Below are positions 17,454 to 25,806 of a stretch of 64,000 nt of DNA, in pieces. A model generated the notes under the pieces. The model ran no database searches. It was not told the DNA's origin and saw nothing but the letters and a program-made list of their open reading frames with translations. Position numbers and translations under genes: made by a program. Source of the DNA: Nitrospirota bacterium (lineage in GTDB: Bacteria > Nitrospirota > Thermodesulfovibrionia > Thermodesulfovibrionales > UBA6898); the NCBI GenBank assembly GCA_016235245.1, contig JACRLO010000008.1, forward strand, positions 1 to 64,000, given 5' to 3'. Position 1 is the first letter of the stretch; each line of letters opens with the position of its first letter.

Positions 17454-18881
17454 CTACTGTTTGTGGACAATAGTTGTAAGACCCAGCTTGTTCAAGGTTT
17501 CAGAAATCTCGACAGCCTTCCTGAAGTTCGGATAGGTTCCGGCAGTCACGCGGAACATGACCTTATTGTCTTTGGTCGTTATCTTCTTCACTGAAGGGGT
17601 ATATCCCTTTTCCCTGAGCTTGTCAGCCATTGTCGTGGCATATGCCTCATTTTGAAAAAGTCCGGCCTGAACATAATAGGCCCGTTTGCCCTTGACTGCA
17701 GCACGCGTCTCTTTCCCTGCCGGCTGTTTTGCTGCCGCGGGTTTCTTCTCTTCAGATGCAGCAGCAACAGGTGCTGCTTCTTTCCCGGATTTTTCTGCTT
17801 CAGCCTTTTGTACAGACTCTTTCTTTGTCTCTGCTTTTGGAAGAGACTCTTGAGGTTTCGCCTCCTTTGCCCCTGTGATTTCAGATTTTTTCGGCTCTGA
17901 GGCTACCGGTATCTCAGGGATCACATTCGGTTTTTCTGCGGGTATCGCGGCAGGCGCTGGAGCCGGTGCAGGCTCAGGGAGGACCTTGACAACCTGTTTT
18001 TCAACAGGGGCCTGCTTGCTGCCGGCAGTAAAAAAGAAGTAACCACCGACACCAAGGCCTATGCCGACAACAATTGAAGCTGCTATCAGAAGTATTCGCC
18101 TCACAGAACTCGCAGGCTTCTCAGGCTCATAGGCCAGATCAGCATCGTCTTCAGGGAATCGGTCATCATCTTCCTGCAACCCCTTCTCTTCTGCACGGGA
18201 CTTCTTGAGTTCTTCCCCAAACATGTCCGCCTCGTCAGTAAACAGGTCCCTGTCATCGTCTTCCTTCCTGTCAAACGGATTCTCTTTTTCCGGCATATCA
18301 GATTCCCCCTCTTTGGTCATTTTGTTCATCGTCTCTTGTTCAATCTGTTCTGCATCTTCTCCCGTGCCGCCTTCACCGGACAGTTCCATCATTGATGCAA
18401 GCTCCGGCTCTTCGGCCATCACCTCTTCTTCATGAAAATTCATCGGAGTTATCTCTTCCTCAAGGGAGAGCTCCCCGGGCGCCTCGCTTTGCGGTTCCGT
18501 GGATGCAAAATCGCCAAGAAGGGCCTTCGTCTTCTCAATGATCTCGCTATCCTTGAGAGGCTTGACCAGCGTATCGAGGACTCCAATAGTTACCGTGTAT
18601 TTTGGATCGAGCTCTCCCCGGTGTGTGAGAAGCATGATAACAGGCACTTTTTCGAGACTCCCGACCGCATGGATAGCCTTGCTTACTTTAAGCCCATTCG
18701 TACCTGGCAGCAGAAGATTGATGAAGATTAAATCAGGGATGTCCGATTTGGCAGCCTCAAAGCCTGCCTGCGGGTCAGGCGACGTCAGAACCTTAAAGCC
18801 GTAGCGGCCGAGGACCTCTTCGATCTGGCTGCAGGCCGCTGCATCGTCATCTATGACAAGGACTTTTCTGCCGGCTGTCAT
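17454..18881 (-). CDS. Receiver-like domain fused through a membrane segment to a SPOR domain
   Basis: A 475-residue fusion. Residues 5-125 form a receiver domain with the acidic pocket (D11, D12), Thr86 and Lys108, but the phosphoacceptor position is Asn55 in LIFINLLLPG, so normal phosphorylation is unlikely. Residues 130-258 are an acidic linker, 263-285 one transmembrane helix, 290-395 a Pro/Ala/Lys-rich periplasmic stalk, and 398-475 a SPOR domain (AYYVQAGLF start) that should bind denuded septal peptidoglycan. Topology would be cytoplasmic receiver, periplasmic SPOR. The Mur ligase is encoded nine bases downstream. The receiver may act as a protein-binding module. Confidence 0.88.
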   Translation of the reverse strand: MTAGRKVLVIDDDAAACSQIEEVLGRYGFKVLTSPDPQAGFEAAKSDIPDLIFINLLLPGTNGLKVSKAIHAVGSLEKVPVIMLLTHRGELDPKYTVTIGVLDTLVKPLKDSEIIEKTKALLGDFASTEPQSEAPGELSLEEEITPMNFHEEEVMAEEPELASMMELSGEGGTGEDAEQIEQETMNKMTKEGESDMPEKENPFDRKEDDDRDLFTDEADMFGEELKKSRAEEKGLQEDDDRFPEDDADLAYEPEKPASSVRRILLIAASIVVGIGLGVGGYFFFTAGSKQAPVEKQVVKVLPEPAPAPAPAAIPAEKPNVIPEIPVASEPKKSEITGAKEAKPQESLPKAETKKESVQKAEAEKSGKEAAPVAAASEEKKPAAAKQPAGKETRAAVKGKRAYYVQAGLFQNEAYATTMADKLREKGYTPSVKKITTKDNKVMFRVTAGTYPNFRKAVEISETLNKLGLTTIVHKQ

Positions 18882-18893
18882 ACGTTGGGCCGT

Positions 18894-19367
18894 CTATCTC
18901 CTGAGCTCAAGTTTTCTGATCTCATGCTCCCTATCAGCTACCTTTCCCCGTTGATTATACAGGATTACAAAGAAGAGAATATAGCCGCCAATGGGGATAA
19001 TACTGAAGTACATGACATAGGTCGTAAGCAGAGGGTGCTGCAACACCTCAACGAAATCCGCAATGCCTGATTTCAGCGCAATGAAGACAACGGCGCAGAA
19101 CATGAAAATGAATTGCAGAAAGGTAAGGAACTGCCGGATACTTGCCTCCTGGCCCCTGAGCGCGTTGAGCTCCTTTATTTTGAAATCGAAAACACAGCTC
19201 GCGCATTCTTTTCTTCCCTCTACGCGGTGTTTTCTGCAGAGCGGGCTCTTTTTGCACCGCGGGCAGATAAAGCTCTCCTGTTTGTGAACATAGGTATCAC
19301 AGACCAGACATCGTGCCAGTTCAGTACGCTCGTCGACAAAATCTTCTTTTAAGCGAATCTTCTCCAT
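18894..19367 (-). CDS. Zinc-ribbon membrane protein, unknown function
   Basis: About 157 residues from the ATG at 19367 (an in-frame ATG at 19400 adds 11). The N-terminal half holds Cys pairs CLVC, CPRC and CASC with further Cys/His, consistent with a zinc ribbon or double zinc finger. Two transmembrane helices follow (about FLTFLQFIFMFCAVVFIAL and YVMYFSIIPIGGYILFFVIL), then a short charged tail. It begins just past the U32 peptidase stop and precedes the receiver-SPOR gene by 12 bases, so cotranscription is likely. Not recognised beyond this. Confidence 0.72.
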   Translation of the reverse strand: MEKIRLKEDFVDERTELARCLVCDTYVHKQESFICPRCKKSPLCRKHRVEGRKECASCVFDFKIKELNALRGQEASIRQFLTFLQFIFMFCAVVFIALKSGIADFVEVLQHPLLTTYVMYFSIIPIGGYILFFVILYNQRGKVADREHEIRKLELRR

Positions 19368-19380
19368 AGTTCTGTCCGCC

Positions 19381-20625
19381 TCATGCAGATACGGCTTCAC
19401 TCCTCTGCGCAGACCTGAAATCCTTCTGTCTCCGTATCAGGTCCTGTTCCCTTGCCTCTTCAGGCACCCACATGAATATGATATCTTCATTCCGCGCAGA
19501 CATAACCTCATTCTGCTCTACGTCCTTCATCGCTTCGACAGGAAAGAGCTTCTCTTCAATGCCTGGAGAAAGGTATTCGACAGAGTCTCCCAAGTCAAGC
19601 CGGTTTCTTAAGGCGACCTTTGCGAGAGGGCCTTTCTTTTCGACAATAATACCGACAAACTCATGGCTCATGCGATAGCTTTCGCCGTCGAAATTATAGT
19701 CCTCGTCACGCTGTTTTCCAAAAAACATGCCTGTGGTGTACCCGCGGCTGCTGAACATGGAGAGTTCCCTGAGCCACCGGGGGTTTACCTGATATGCTTG
19801 ACCCTCAGTGATCTCGTCAATCGCCTCCCGGTAGACCTTGATAACGCCGGAAACGTAATTGATGCCCTTCATTCTGCCCTCGATCTTAAAACTGTCAATA
19901 CCTGCATCAGCAACCAGCGGGAGGTGTTCTATCATGCAGAGGTCTTTTGAACTCAGGATATAGGTTCCCCGATCATCCTCGAAAACAGGGAAGTGTTCAC
20001 CAGGCCGCTTCTCTTCCATCAGCGTATAGCTCCACCGGCACGAATTGGTGCATTCACCGGTGTTTGCACTCCGCGAAGCAAGAAAACTGCTTATGTAGCA
20101 CCGGCCTGAATAGGAAAGGCAGACTGATCCATGGACAAAGACCTCAAGTTCAACAGAAACCTTCTCCCGGATCTGCCGTATCTCTTCAACCGAAAGCTCC
20201 CGGCTGAGAATAAGTCTTTTTGCGCCGAGATCCTGCCAGAAACGTGCGGCGGCGGCATTCGTGATATTTGCCTGGGTGCTGATATGGATATCGATCTCAG
20301 GACACCGCTTCCTGCAGAGCGCGAAAACACCGGGGTCCGAGAGGATAACCGCATCGGGTCTCACCTCATTGAGGAAGTCAAAATGCTCTTCAATATCGCG
20401 AAGGTCCCTGTTATGGGGAAAGATATTTGTGGTCACATACGCCTTTTTGGACTGGTCGTGGGCATAGGCTATTGCCTGCCCAAGCTTCTCTCCCTGAAAA
20501 TTGCCTGCCTTCCCCCTCAGGCTGAACCTCGAGTCGCCAAGATAGACAGCATCCGCGCCATAATGAAGGGCGGTTTTCAGTTTTTCAAAGTCACCTGCAG
20601 GGGCGAGAAGTTCAGGTCTTTTCAT
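19381..20625 (-). CDS. U32 family peptidase (YegQ/RlhA-like)
   Basis: A 414-residue protein with the family N-terminus [27 protein letters not shown] and the diagnostic segment [28 protein letters not shown] containing conserved Cys residues that bind an iron-sulfur cluster in characterised members. Some U32 proteins hydroxylate tRNA or 23S rRNA rather than act as proteases, so peptidase is a family name only. Its start overlaps the rnhA stop by four bases. Confidence 0.93.
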   Translation of the reverse strand: MKRPELLAPAGDFEKLKTALHYGADAVYLGDSRFSLRGKAGNFQGEKLGQAIAYAHDQSKKAYVTTNIFPHNRDLRDIEEHFDFLNEVRPDAVILSDPGVFALCRKRCPEIDIHISTQANITNAAAARFWQDLGAKRLILSRELSVEEIRQIREKVSVELEVFVHGSVCLSYSGRCYISSFLASRSANTGECTNSCRWSYTLMEEKRPGEHFPVFEDDRGTYILSSKDLCMIEHLPLVADAGIDSFKIEGRMKGINYVSGVIKVYREAIDEITEGQAYQVNPRWLRELSMFSSRGYTTGMFFGKQRDEDYNFDGESYRMSHEFVGIIVEKKGPLAKVALRNRLDLGDSVEYLSPGIEEKLFPVEAMKDVEQNEVMSARNEDIIFMWVPEEAREQDLIRRQKDFRSAQRSEAVSA

Positions 20626-21104
20626 GCACCAACCTTATCTGCAATCAAGGATCTCTTGTGGCGTTTAATCGCCTGAAGAGCAAGGATATCGCACCGTTCA
20701 TTTTCGGCATGGCCATTATGACCTTTTACCCAGCACCATGTGATATCATGAGGCTCTGAGGCCTTGAGAAGCCGCTCCCAAAGGTCCCGGTTCATGACAC
20801 CCTTCTTCTGGGAATTCTTCCATCCTCTTTTTATCCAGTCGTTAATCCACTCGGTCATACCCTTGACCACATAGCTCGAATCGGTCGTTATCTTCACCGT
20901 GCAGGAGACCTTCAATGCCTCAAGCGCCGTAATTACACCCATAAGCTCCATTCTGTTGTTCGTGGTCATGGCTTCTGCGTCAGAGAGCTCCTTCTCTTTC
21001 TCATCAGAGCGCAGGATCGCACCAAAGCCTCCGACTCCAGGATTTCCGCTGCATGCGCCGTCGGCAAAAATCTCGACAAAAGGTATTTTCTTCTCTTTTT
21101 TCAT
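20622..21104 (-). CDS. rnhA: Ribonuclease HI
   Basis: A 160-residue RNase H that cleaves RNA in RNA-DNA hybrids. The catalytic acids are visible: Asp in [13 protein letters not shown], Glu in NRMELMGVI, Asp in [12 protein letters not shown] and Asp in NERCDILA. The basic handle segment [13 protein letters not shown] is present. Translationally coupled to the U32 gene. Confidence 0.95.
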   Translation of the reverse strand: MKKEKKIPFVEIFADGACSGNPGVGGFGAILRSDEKEKELSDAEAMTTNNRMELMGVITALEALKVSCTVKITTDSSYVVKGMTEWINDWIKRGWKNSQKKGVMNRDLWERLLKASEPHDITWCWVKGHNGHAENERCDILALQAIKRHKRSLIADKVGA

Positions 21105-21189
21105 GGTGGTAGTTTACCTTTTTTCAAGCCATCATTTCCAAGCCTGGACGTATTTTGACTTATTCAAACTCATTCATTATCCTAAGAGC

Positions 21190-21438
21190 ATGTCTGAAGA
21201 ATGGACCACACTGCTTGTAACCTATGACCAGCTCGAGGCAGAGATGATAAAGGATCTGCTTGAAAGCGGCGATATTACTGTTGTGCTCAGATCTGCAAAG
21301 GTAAGCCCCTATCCTGTCAATATCGGCAAGATGGGCGAAGTTAAGGTCATGGTACGGTCGACTGACATGGAAGCAGCAGGCGAAGTCCTCAGAAGGTTTC
21401 GGGAAGAAGCCGGGAGCTTGGATGAGGAATTAAGCTGA
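21190..21438 (+). CDS. DUF2007 family putative signal-transducing protein
   Basis: An 82-residue protein starting at ATG 21190; the longer open frame upstream lies antisense to rnhA and is not coding. The order TTLLVTYDQLEAEMIKDLLES, then a Pro-containing middle and VKVMVRSTDMEAAGEVLRRF matches DUF2007, a small ferredoxin-like fold of unknown role. It lies two bases upstream of the SspB-like gene on the same strand, so they are probably cotranscribed. Confidence 0.75.
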   Translation: MSEEWTTLLVTYDQLEAEMIKDLLESGDITVVLRSAKVSPYPVNIGKMGEVKVMVRSTDMEAAGEVLRRFREEAGSLDEELS

Positions 21439-21440
21439 AT

Positions 21441-21860
21441 ATGGCAGATACGCTTGAAGAACTAAAAAAACAGGTCTTCTATGATTTATTGAACATTGCC
21501 GGACGGGTATATATTGCGGTCAGATACGGCGAGGATGTCGTCGTCGGCAAAAGGGGTTTCCTGCCCCAGGAAAGGGAAAAGGGACTTATCCTCGTCTTCA
21601 ATCAGAAGATGAACTTCATCTGGGACGAATTCGGCATATCAACGACCCTTGCATTCGGCACAACTGCTGAAAAATGTTTTATACCGCAGGAAAGCATCTT
21701 TACTATTTTTTCGCCCGAGCTGAATGCGCAGTTCACCGTCGACCCGGGTGAACAGACGAAGGTGCCGGAGAAGAAGGCGGAGAAAAAAATGGAGATCGCA
21801 GGAAAAAAGACCTTGTCTGATAAAAAAGTTATCAGCGTAGATTTCAAAAAGAAGCTATAA
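21441..21860 (+). CDS. SspB-like ClpXP adaptor (stringent starvation protein B family)
   Basis: A 139-residue protein whose first 95 residues resemble the SspB substrate-binding fold. RGFLPQEREKGLILVFNQ matches the strand that precedes the binding groove, and TLAFGTTAEKCFIPQESIFTIFSPE matches the core of the fold. A charged flexible linker of about 35 residues follows, and the end VISVDFKKKL resembles the ClpX-binding tail of alphaproteobacterial SspB. Such proteins deliver ssrA-tagged peptides to ClpXP. Family assignment is by eye from motifs and layout. Confidence 0.65.
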   Translation: MADTLEELKKQVFYDLLNIAGRVYIAVRYGEDVVVGKRGFLPQEREKGLILVFNQKMNFIWDEFGISTTLAFGTTAEKCFIPQESIFTIFSPELNAQFTVDPGEQTKVPEKKAEKKMEIAGKKTLSDKKVISVDFKKKL

Positions 21861-21917
21861 GCGTTTTCATCATATACCTCTTCACGGGTTGCCCTCTTCT
21901 GCCTACTTCCTGCGTAA

Positions 21918-22820
21918 TTATGCCCTTGGGTGATAGGTCTTGTAAACTTTCTTGATCCTGTCTGTGGTTACCTTCGTATAGATCTGCGTTGTCGAGATAT
22001 CCGAGTGGCCGAGCATCTTCTGTAGTGACCTGAGGTCTGCGCCTCCCTCCAAAAGATGCGTCGCAAAGCAGTGTCTTATCGTATGCGGCGAAAGTTCTAT
22101 GCCTGACTGCTTGCCGATGGCCTTCAAGGTCTGCCAGAAACGCTGCCGCGTCATCGGCCTTCCGTTTCTCGTCACAAAAAGATACGGAGACTGTTTTTTC
22201 TTCAGTGTCTCCGGACGCTCTTTTTCCGTATAGTTTTTTACCTTCTCAAGCGCACGGAGGTTCACCGGAACAATGCGCTCTTTTGAGCCCTTGCCTAACA
22301 CCCTGATGAAGCCTGCATCAAAATGGATATCCCCGAGTTTAATGCTGACGAGTTCGCTCACCCTGAGCCCTGATGAATAAAGCAGCTCAAGCATGGAAGA
22401 ATCCCGCAATGCGGTCTTGGGCGAAAATGTGGCATCAAGCAGGTCTTTTACATCCGAGATGCTCAGGGCCTTTGGCACCCTCTCCCATTTTTTCGGCATC
22501 TGCAGATTCTCGGTCGGATCGTCCTGTATGCGCTTTTCCAGAAGAAGAAACTTGTATAAGGCCTTGATCGAGGAGATATATCTGCAGACCGTAGAGATGC
22601 TGTAGCTGTCGCTTCTGAGCAGCTCAAGAAAATTCAGGATGTCGGACTTGTCGGCAGTGAGCGCTTCCCTGCCCTGTTGCTTCGTAAACAGAAGATACTT
22701 CTTCAGGTCCGTTGCATACGCATTGACCGTATTTCTCGAAAGGCCTTTTTCTACGGACAGAAAGGTAAGGAAGAGGTCAAGCAACTCCGCAGGCAAGGTA
22801 TTCCTCAATCCCTGTTGCAT
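21918..22820 (-). CDS. XerD/XerC-type tyrosine recombinase
   Basis: A 300-residue site-specific recombinase. The N-terminal SAM-like domain has the SRNTVNAYATDLKKYL segment, and the catalytic domain has Arg in SGLRVSELVSI, the HTIRH box, the His in KMLGHSDIS and the nucleophile Tyr in TTQIYTKVT. Length and motifs fit chromosome-dimer resolution recombinases; no phage or integron context is present. The first start overlaps the nuclease gene by 44 bases and may be a little upstream of the real one. Confidence 0.92.
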   Translation of the reverse strand: MQQGLRNTLPAELLDLFLTFLSVEKGLSRNTVNAYATDLKKYLLFTKQQGREALTADKSDILNFLELLRSDSYSISTVCRYISSIKALYKFLLLEKRIQDDPTENLQMPKKWERVPKALSISDVKDLLDATFSPKTALRDSSMLELLYSSGLRVSELVSIKLGDIHFDAGFIRVLGKGSKERIVPVNLRALEKVKNYTEKERPETLKKKQSPYLFVTRNGRPMTRQRFWQTLKAIGKQSGIELSPHTIRHCFATHLLEGGADLRSLQKMLGHSDISTTQIYTKVTTDRIKKVYKTYHPRA

Positions 22821-23559
22821 GCTTCAGTCGTTCGTAAAGCATCGGCGCCATCTGCATGAGGTTAACCGTATCTTCACGGTTGTAGCATATCAGACGTTCA
22901 AGAGCTTCGGATGAGCCTGCCCTTGCCTGATCCCACATCTTTACCGCATCATATCCATCAAGTCCCTGAACTGCTTCATTCCGCTGAATACCAAAGTCCT
23001 GTTCGAGTTTTTTCAGACCTCCTTTAATGCCTAGCCTCTTGGCAGCAAAACAGAGATCAAAATGGGGCATGGGGAACTCTATGCCGCGAAAGGTCTGCTG
23101 CAGGAAGGGGACGTCAAAGACTGCACCGTAAAAGGTGACAAGACATTTATAGTTGCGGAGTTCCTTATTGAGGGCCTCTGTGGTAAGGTTTTCTCCCTCC
23201 ACAAAACACTTATAGTCATATCCGTCGTAGAGACCGACCACGGTAGCATAGCCGCCGCTGTTTGGCTGCAGACCATTTGTCTCGATATCCAGACAGACGG
23301 TTTCGCCCTTAAATGTTTCAAAAAGCCTCCACTGCTCCCGGCGTTGCACTGCCCTGCTGAAATAGCCCGCATTGCGTGCCCTCAGCTCAGACTGAAAACG
23401 GAAGAGACTCTCGTCAAAGAGCCTCTTCCGTTCAGGACTGAATATCTGTATATCCTCAGTACCAAGGAAGTCATTCCATGTCAGGACGCCTTCCTTCCAG
23501 AGCTTCTGTTCTTTCTTCTCACCAATACCTTCAAGGATGCAAAAACTGTTTTCTATCAT
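22777..23559 (-). CDS. YprB-like ribonuclease H-fold exonuclease
   Basis: A 260-residue protein. Residues 1-55 resemble a helix-hairpin-helix start (GIGEKKEQKLWKEGVLTW). From residue about 88 comes a DEDD exonuclease domain with CLDIETNGL (Exo I), FYGAVFDVPFL (Exo II) and CYNREDTVNLMQM (Exo III, YX3D-type). It fits the YprB RNase H-like family; the substrate is unknown. It lies upstream of and overlaps the xerD-like gene. Confidence 0.87.
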   Translation of the reverse strand: MIENSFCILEGIGEKKEQKLWKEGVLTWNDFLGTEDIQIFSPERKRLFDESLFRFQSELRARNAGYFSRAVQRREQWRLFETFKGETVCLDIETNGLQPNSGGYATVVGLYDGYDYKCFVEGENLTTEALNKELRNYKCLVTFYGAVFDVPFLQQTFRGIEFPMPHFDLCFAAKRLGIKGGLKKLEQDFGIQRNEAVQGLDGYDAVKMWDQARAGSSEALERLICYNREDTVNLMQMAPMLYERLKHATGIEEYLACGVA

Positions 23560-23562
23560 TCA

Positions 23563-24135
23563 TTACTTCTTTCCTGGTGCCGCGGATGTTGATGCAGGCG
23601 AGGATGCAGAGGATTTTCTCTCATCCATGCTGTTAAAGATCTTCGGGCTCTTCACGGCAGATGGATCAGCTTTTGAACTGTGGCACATACCGCAGAAATC
23701 TGCCATTTTAGCGCCGCGGGCGGTATCCACTCTGAGATATTTATGATTCGGGTTTGACGGATGGGGATCATGGCAGCCAACACACTCCAGCTTACCCTCC
23801 CTTAATAACGAGTCCGGCACATTAGCAACCTTTGCATTCGGCGTCACATTAAACGGATGGCTATGGTTTGCTTCAACCGGTGCGATGCCCATACCGCCCT
23901 TTTCTATGGTTTCATGGCAGCCGAGACAGAGCGCTGTTGTGCCCGAAAAGGGCTGCTTCGTCCTCGGATTGACCGCTTTTTTGTTCGGATCTACCGCAAA
24001 AATAAGTTCACCCTTTGCCGTATGGATGCCATGGCAGCCAACGCAGTTCAGCCCGTCATGCGCTCCAGAGGCAAACACAAATGACGGCACGGTAAGGAGA
24101 AAAACAGAGACCCCAAAAACCCTCAAAAAACTCAT
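23563..24135 (-). CDS. Periplasmic tetraheme c-type cytochrome
   Basis: A 190-residue secreted protein with a Sec signal peptide (about 1-22, cleavage near VFASG) and four CXXCH haem sites at residues 31, 70, 118 and 148. Pairs such as CHGIHTAKGE and CHDPHPSNPNHKYL fit the doubled CXXCH cytochrome family, usually involved in periplasmic electron transfer. The last 25 residues are Ser/Ala/Pro-rich. A strong binding site AAGGAGGAG precedes the ATG. No partner reductase is adjacent. Confidence 0.93.
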   Translation of the reverse strand: MSFLRVFGVSVFLLTVPSFVFASGAHDGLNCVGCHGIHTAKGELIFAVDPNKKAVNPRTKQPFSGTTALCLGCHETIEKGGMGIAPVEANHSHPFNVTPNAKVANVPDSLLREGKLECVGCHDPHPSNPNHKYLRVDTARGAKMADFCGMCHSSKADPSAVKSPKIFNSMDERKSSASSPASTSAAPGKK

Positions 24136-24165
24136 AGACAGCTCCTCCTTGAAAAAAGTTACTTT

Positions 24166-24171
24166 ATTATA
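24166..24171 (-). promoter_or_regulatory. Possible -10 box of the tetraheme cytochrome gene
   Basis: A perfect TATAAT on the minus strand lies 30 bases upstream of the cytochrome ATG. No good -35 box sits at the expected distance, so the call is weak. Confidence 0.3.
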
Positions 24172-24240
24172 CTGAATGGCGACATGATCTTGCCATTAAA
24201 TCTGCCTATGTTTCGATAACAGACTACCAGCTATTGCATT

Positions 24241-24966
24241 TCACCTGCCGTCACCATACATGGCGCTAACTTCCGCGGTATAGGAACCGTCCATATTATA
24301 GATAAAAAGAGGGGGATCGATCTTGATGCCAGGCCTGGCTTCCTTGACGGACTCGATCAGCACAATCTTGGACTCGGCACCCGCATCGTTATGGACAAAT
24401 CTGACCCTCTTGGGCTCAAGACGCCAGAGCCTGAGAGCATCAACCGCTTCAAGGAGCCTTTCAGGGTGATAGATCATAAAGAAACGGCCCTTTGCTTTAA
24501 GCAGATAAGAGGCTGCCTCTGCAAGTTCGCTGATCTTGAGGGCCAGTTCATGGCGCGCAATTGCCCGCTCCCGGCCGACGCTCAGTTTCCCGGTTGTAGG
24601 TTTTCTGAAGGGAGGGTTTGATACGACCAGATCGCAGGTCATGCAGGCGAAGTCATCCTTAAGATGTTTTATATCCGCAAGGACCGCCTTGACCCTGTCG
24701 CCAAGACCATTGATCTCTATGTTCTTCAGGGCAAGACCGTAAAGCGATTCCTGAAGTTCAACCAGAGAAACACGTGCCTTATCATATTTGCGCGCTAGGA
24801 GCAGCCCGATAATTCCCGAGCCTGTTCCAAGATCAGCGATATTCCTGGCATACCGCATATCGGCGAAGGAATACAGGAGAACGGCATCAACGGAAAAACG
24901 ATACCCTTCCTTATTCTGGTACACTTTAATATCCCTTATGCCGTCAAGCGTTGTATCCAATATCAT
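24241..24966 (-). CDS. TrmN6-like N6-adenine methyltransferase (tRNA1Val A37 type)
   Basis: A 241-residue class I methyltransferase. Motif I is IADLGTGSGIIGLLLA, and the catalytic NPPF motif sits in DLVVSNPPFRKPTTG, showing amino-group methylation of a base. GYRFSVDAVLL at the N-terminus matches the YfiC/TrmN6 family that modifies A37 of tRNA1Val. The start overlaps the stop of the HAD phosphatase gene by four bases. Confidence 0.86.
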   Translation of the reverse strand: MILDTTLDGIRDIKVYQNKEGYRFSVDAVLLYSFADMRYARNIADLGTGSGIIGLLLARKYDKARVSLVELQESLYGLALKNIEINGLGDRVKAVLADIKHLKDDFACMTCDLVVSNPPFRKPTTGKLSVGRERAIARHELALKISELAEAASYLLKAKGRFFMIYHPERLLEAVDALRLWRLEPKRVRFVHNDAGAESKIVLIESVKEARPGIKIDPPLFIYNMDGSYTAEVSAMYGDGR

Positions 24967-25601
24967 CTGCCTGCAACTATTTCCAGGATTTCAGGGAACG
25001 TGTCGATAATAAAATCAGCATCCTGAAGGAGCGCGGCGTCCCGGTATCCATACGTCACCGCACAGGTAACCGTACCTGCCGCCTTTCCCGCTTCAATATC
25101 AAAATTGCTGTCGCCGATGATCACGGTTTCTTCCGGCCCCACTGACAACATCTGCATGACCTTCAGAAGCGGCATTGGCGAAGGCTTCTTCTGTCCTGTG
25201 CTGTCACTCCCCAGCACAGCATCAAAGTGCTGCAGGAGCCCAAGACCTTGAAGCACCTCTGTTGAGAGGGCCTCGCGCTTATTGGAGATAACCGCCTTTT
25301 TGTAATTTCGAAGATTTGCAAGGGTCTCAGCGACACCAGGATAAGGCGCAGTATGATCGAGCAGGTGGGAAGAATAATAGTCCATGAATCTGACAAGGGT
25401 TGGGGCATGCATGGCAAGGCGCTCCGGGCCAAGCAGATTTTCAAGCAGTTTCGTAATGCCCTCACCAACAAGACGTTTCGTCTGAGCCTCAGTCAGTTTT
25501 TCGAGAGCATATGGTTCTATCGCATAATTCAGCGCATTGGTAAGGTCAATACTGGAATCAACGAGCGTTCCGTCAAGATCAAATATGATCAGTTTTATCA
25601 T
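24963..25601 (-). CDS. HAD-family phosphatase (phosphoglycolate phosphatase-like)
   Basis: A 212-residue HAD hydrolase with IFDLDGTLVDSSIDL (nucleophile Asp), a cap domain, VISNKRE (motif II), KPSPMPLL with the motif III Lys, and VIIGDSNFDIEAGKAAG (motif IV). Arrangement and length fit the Gph/PGP subfamily; HAD substrate ranges are broad, so phosphoglycolate is the default guess. Coupled to the downstream methyltransferase gene. Confidence 0.88.
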   Translation of the reverse strand: MIKLIIFDLDGTLVDSSIDLTNALNYAIEPYALEKLTEAQTKRLVGEGITKLLENLLGPERLAMHAPTLVRFMDYYSSHLLDHTAPYPGVAETLANLRNYKKAVISNKREALSTEVLQGLGLLQHFDAVLGSDSTGQKKPSPMPLLKVMQMLSVGPEETVIIGDSNFDIEAGKAAGTVTCAVTYGYRDAALLQDADFIIDTFPEILEIVAGR

Positions 25602-25806
25602 AAGATATCGATTATACCGGAATCATCTGCATACTTTCAGGCGAATTGCCCTGTTTCAAAACTTCCTAACTATAAAGCCATAGATATATTTTATTGGCTA
25701 ATTGTAATTATAGATATGGTAATATTTCCATGCTTTTAAAGAAAGGAGCGCGCAGCAGCACTAATGTTTCCGGCAGCGCACAATAAATACTAATACGGGG
25801 GATCAG

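Noticed and set aside
25602-25806. A promoter for the monoheme gene (TTGGCT and TAATAT)
   Set aside because: The spacing between the boxes is 20 bases and the match is poor, so no promoter was called.
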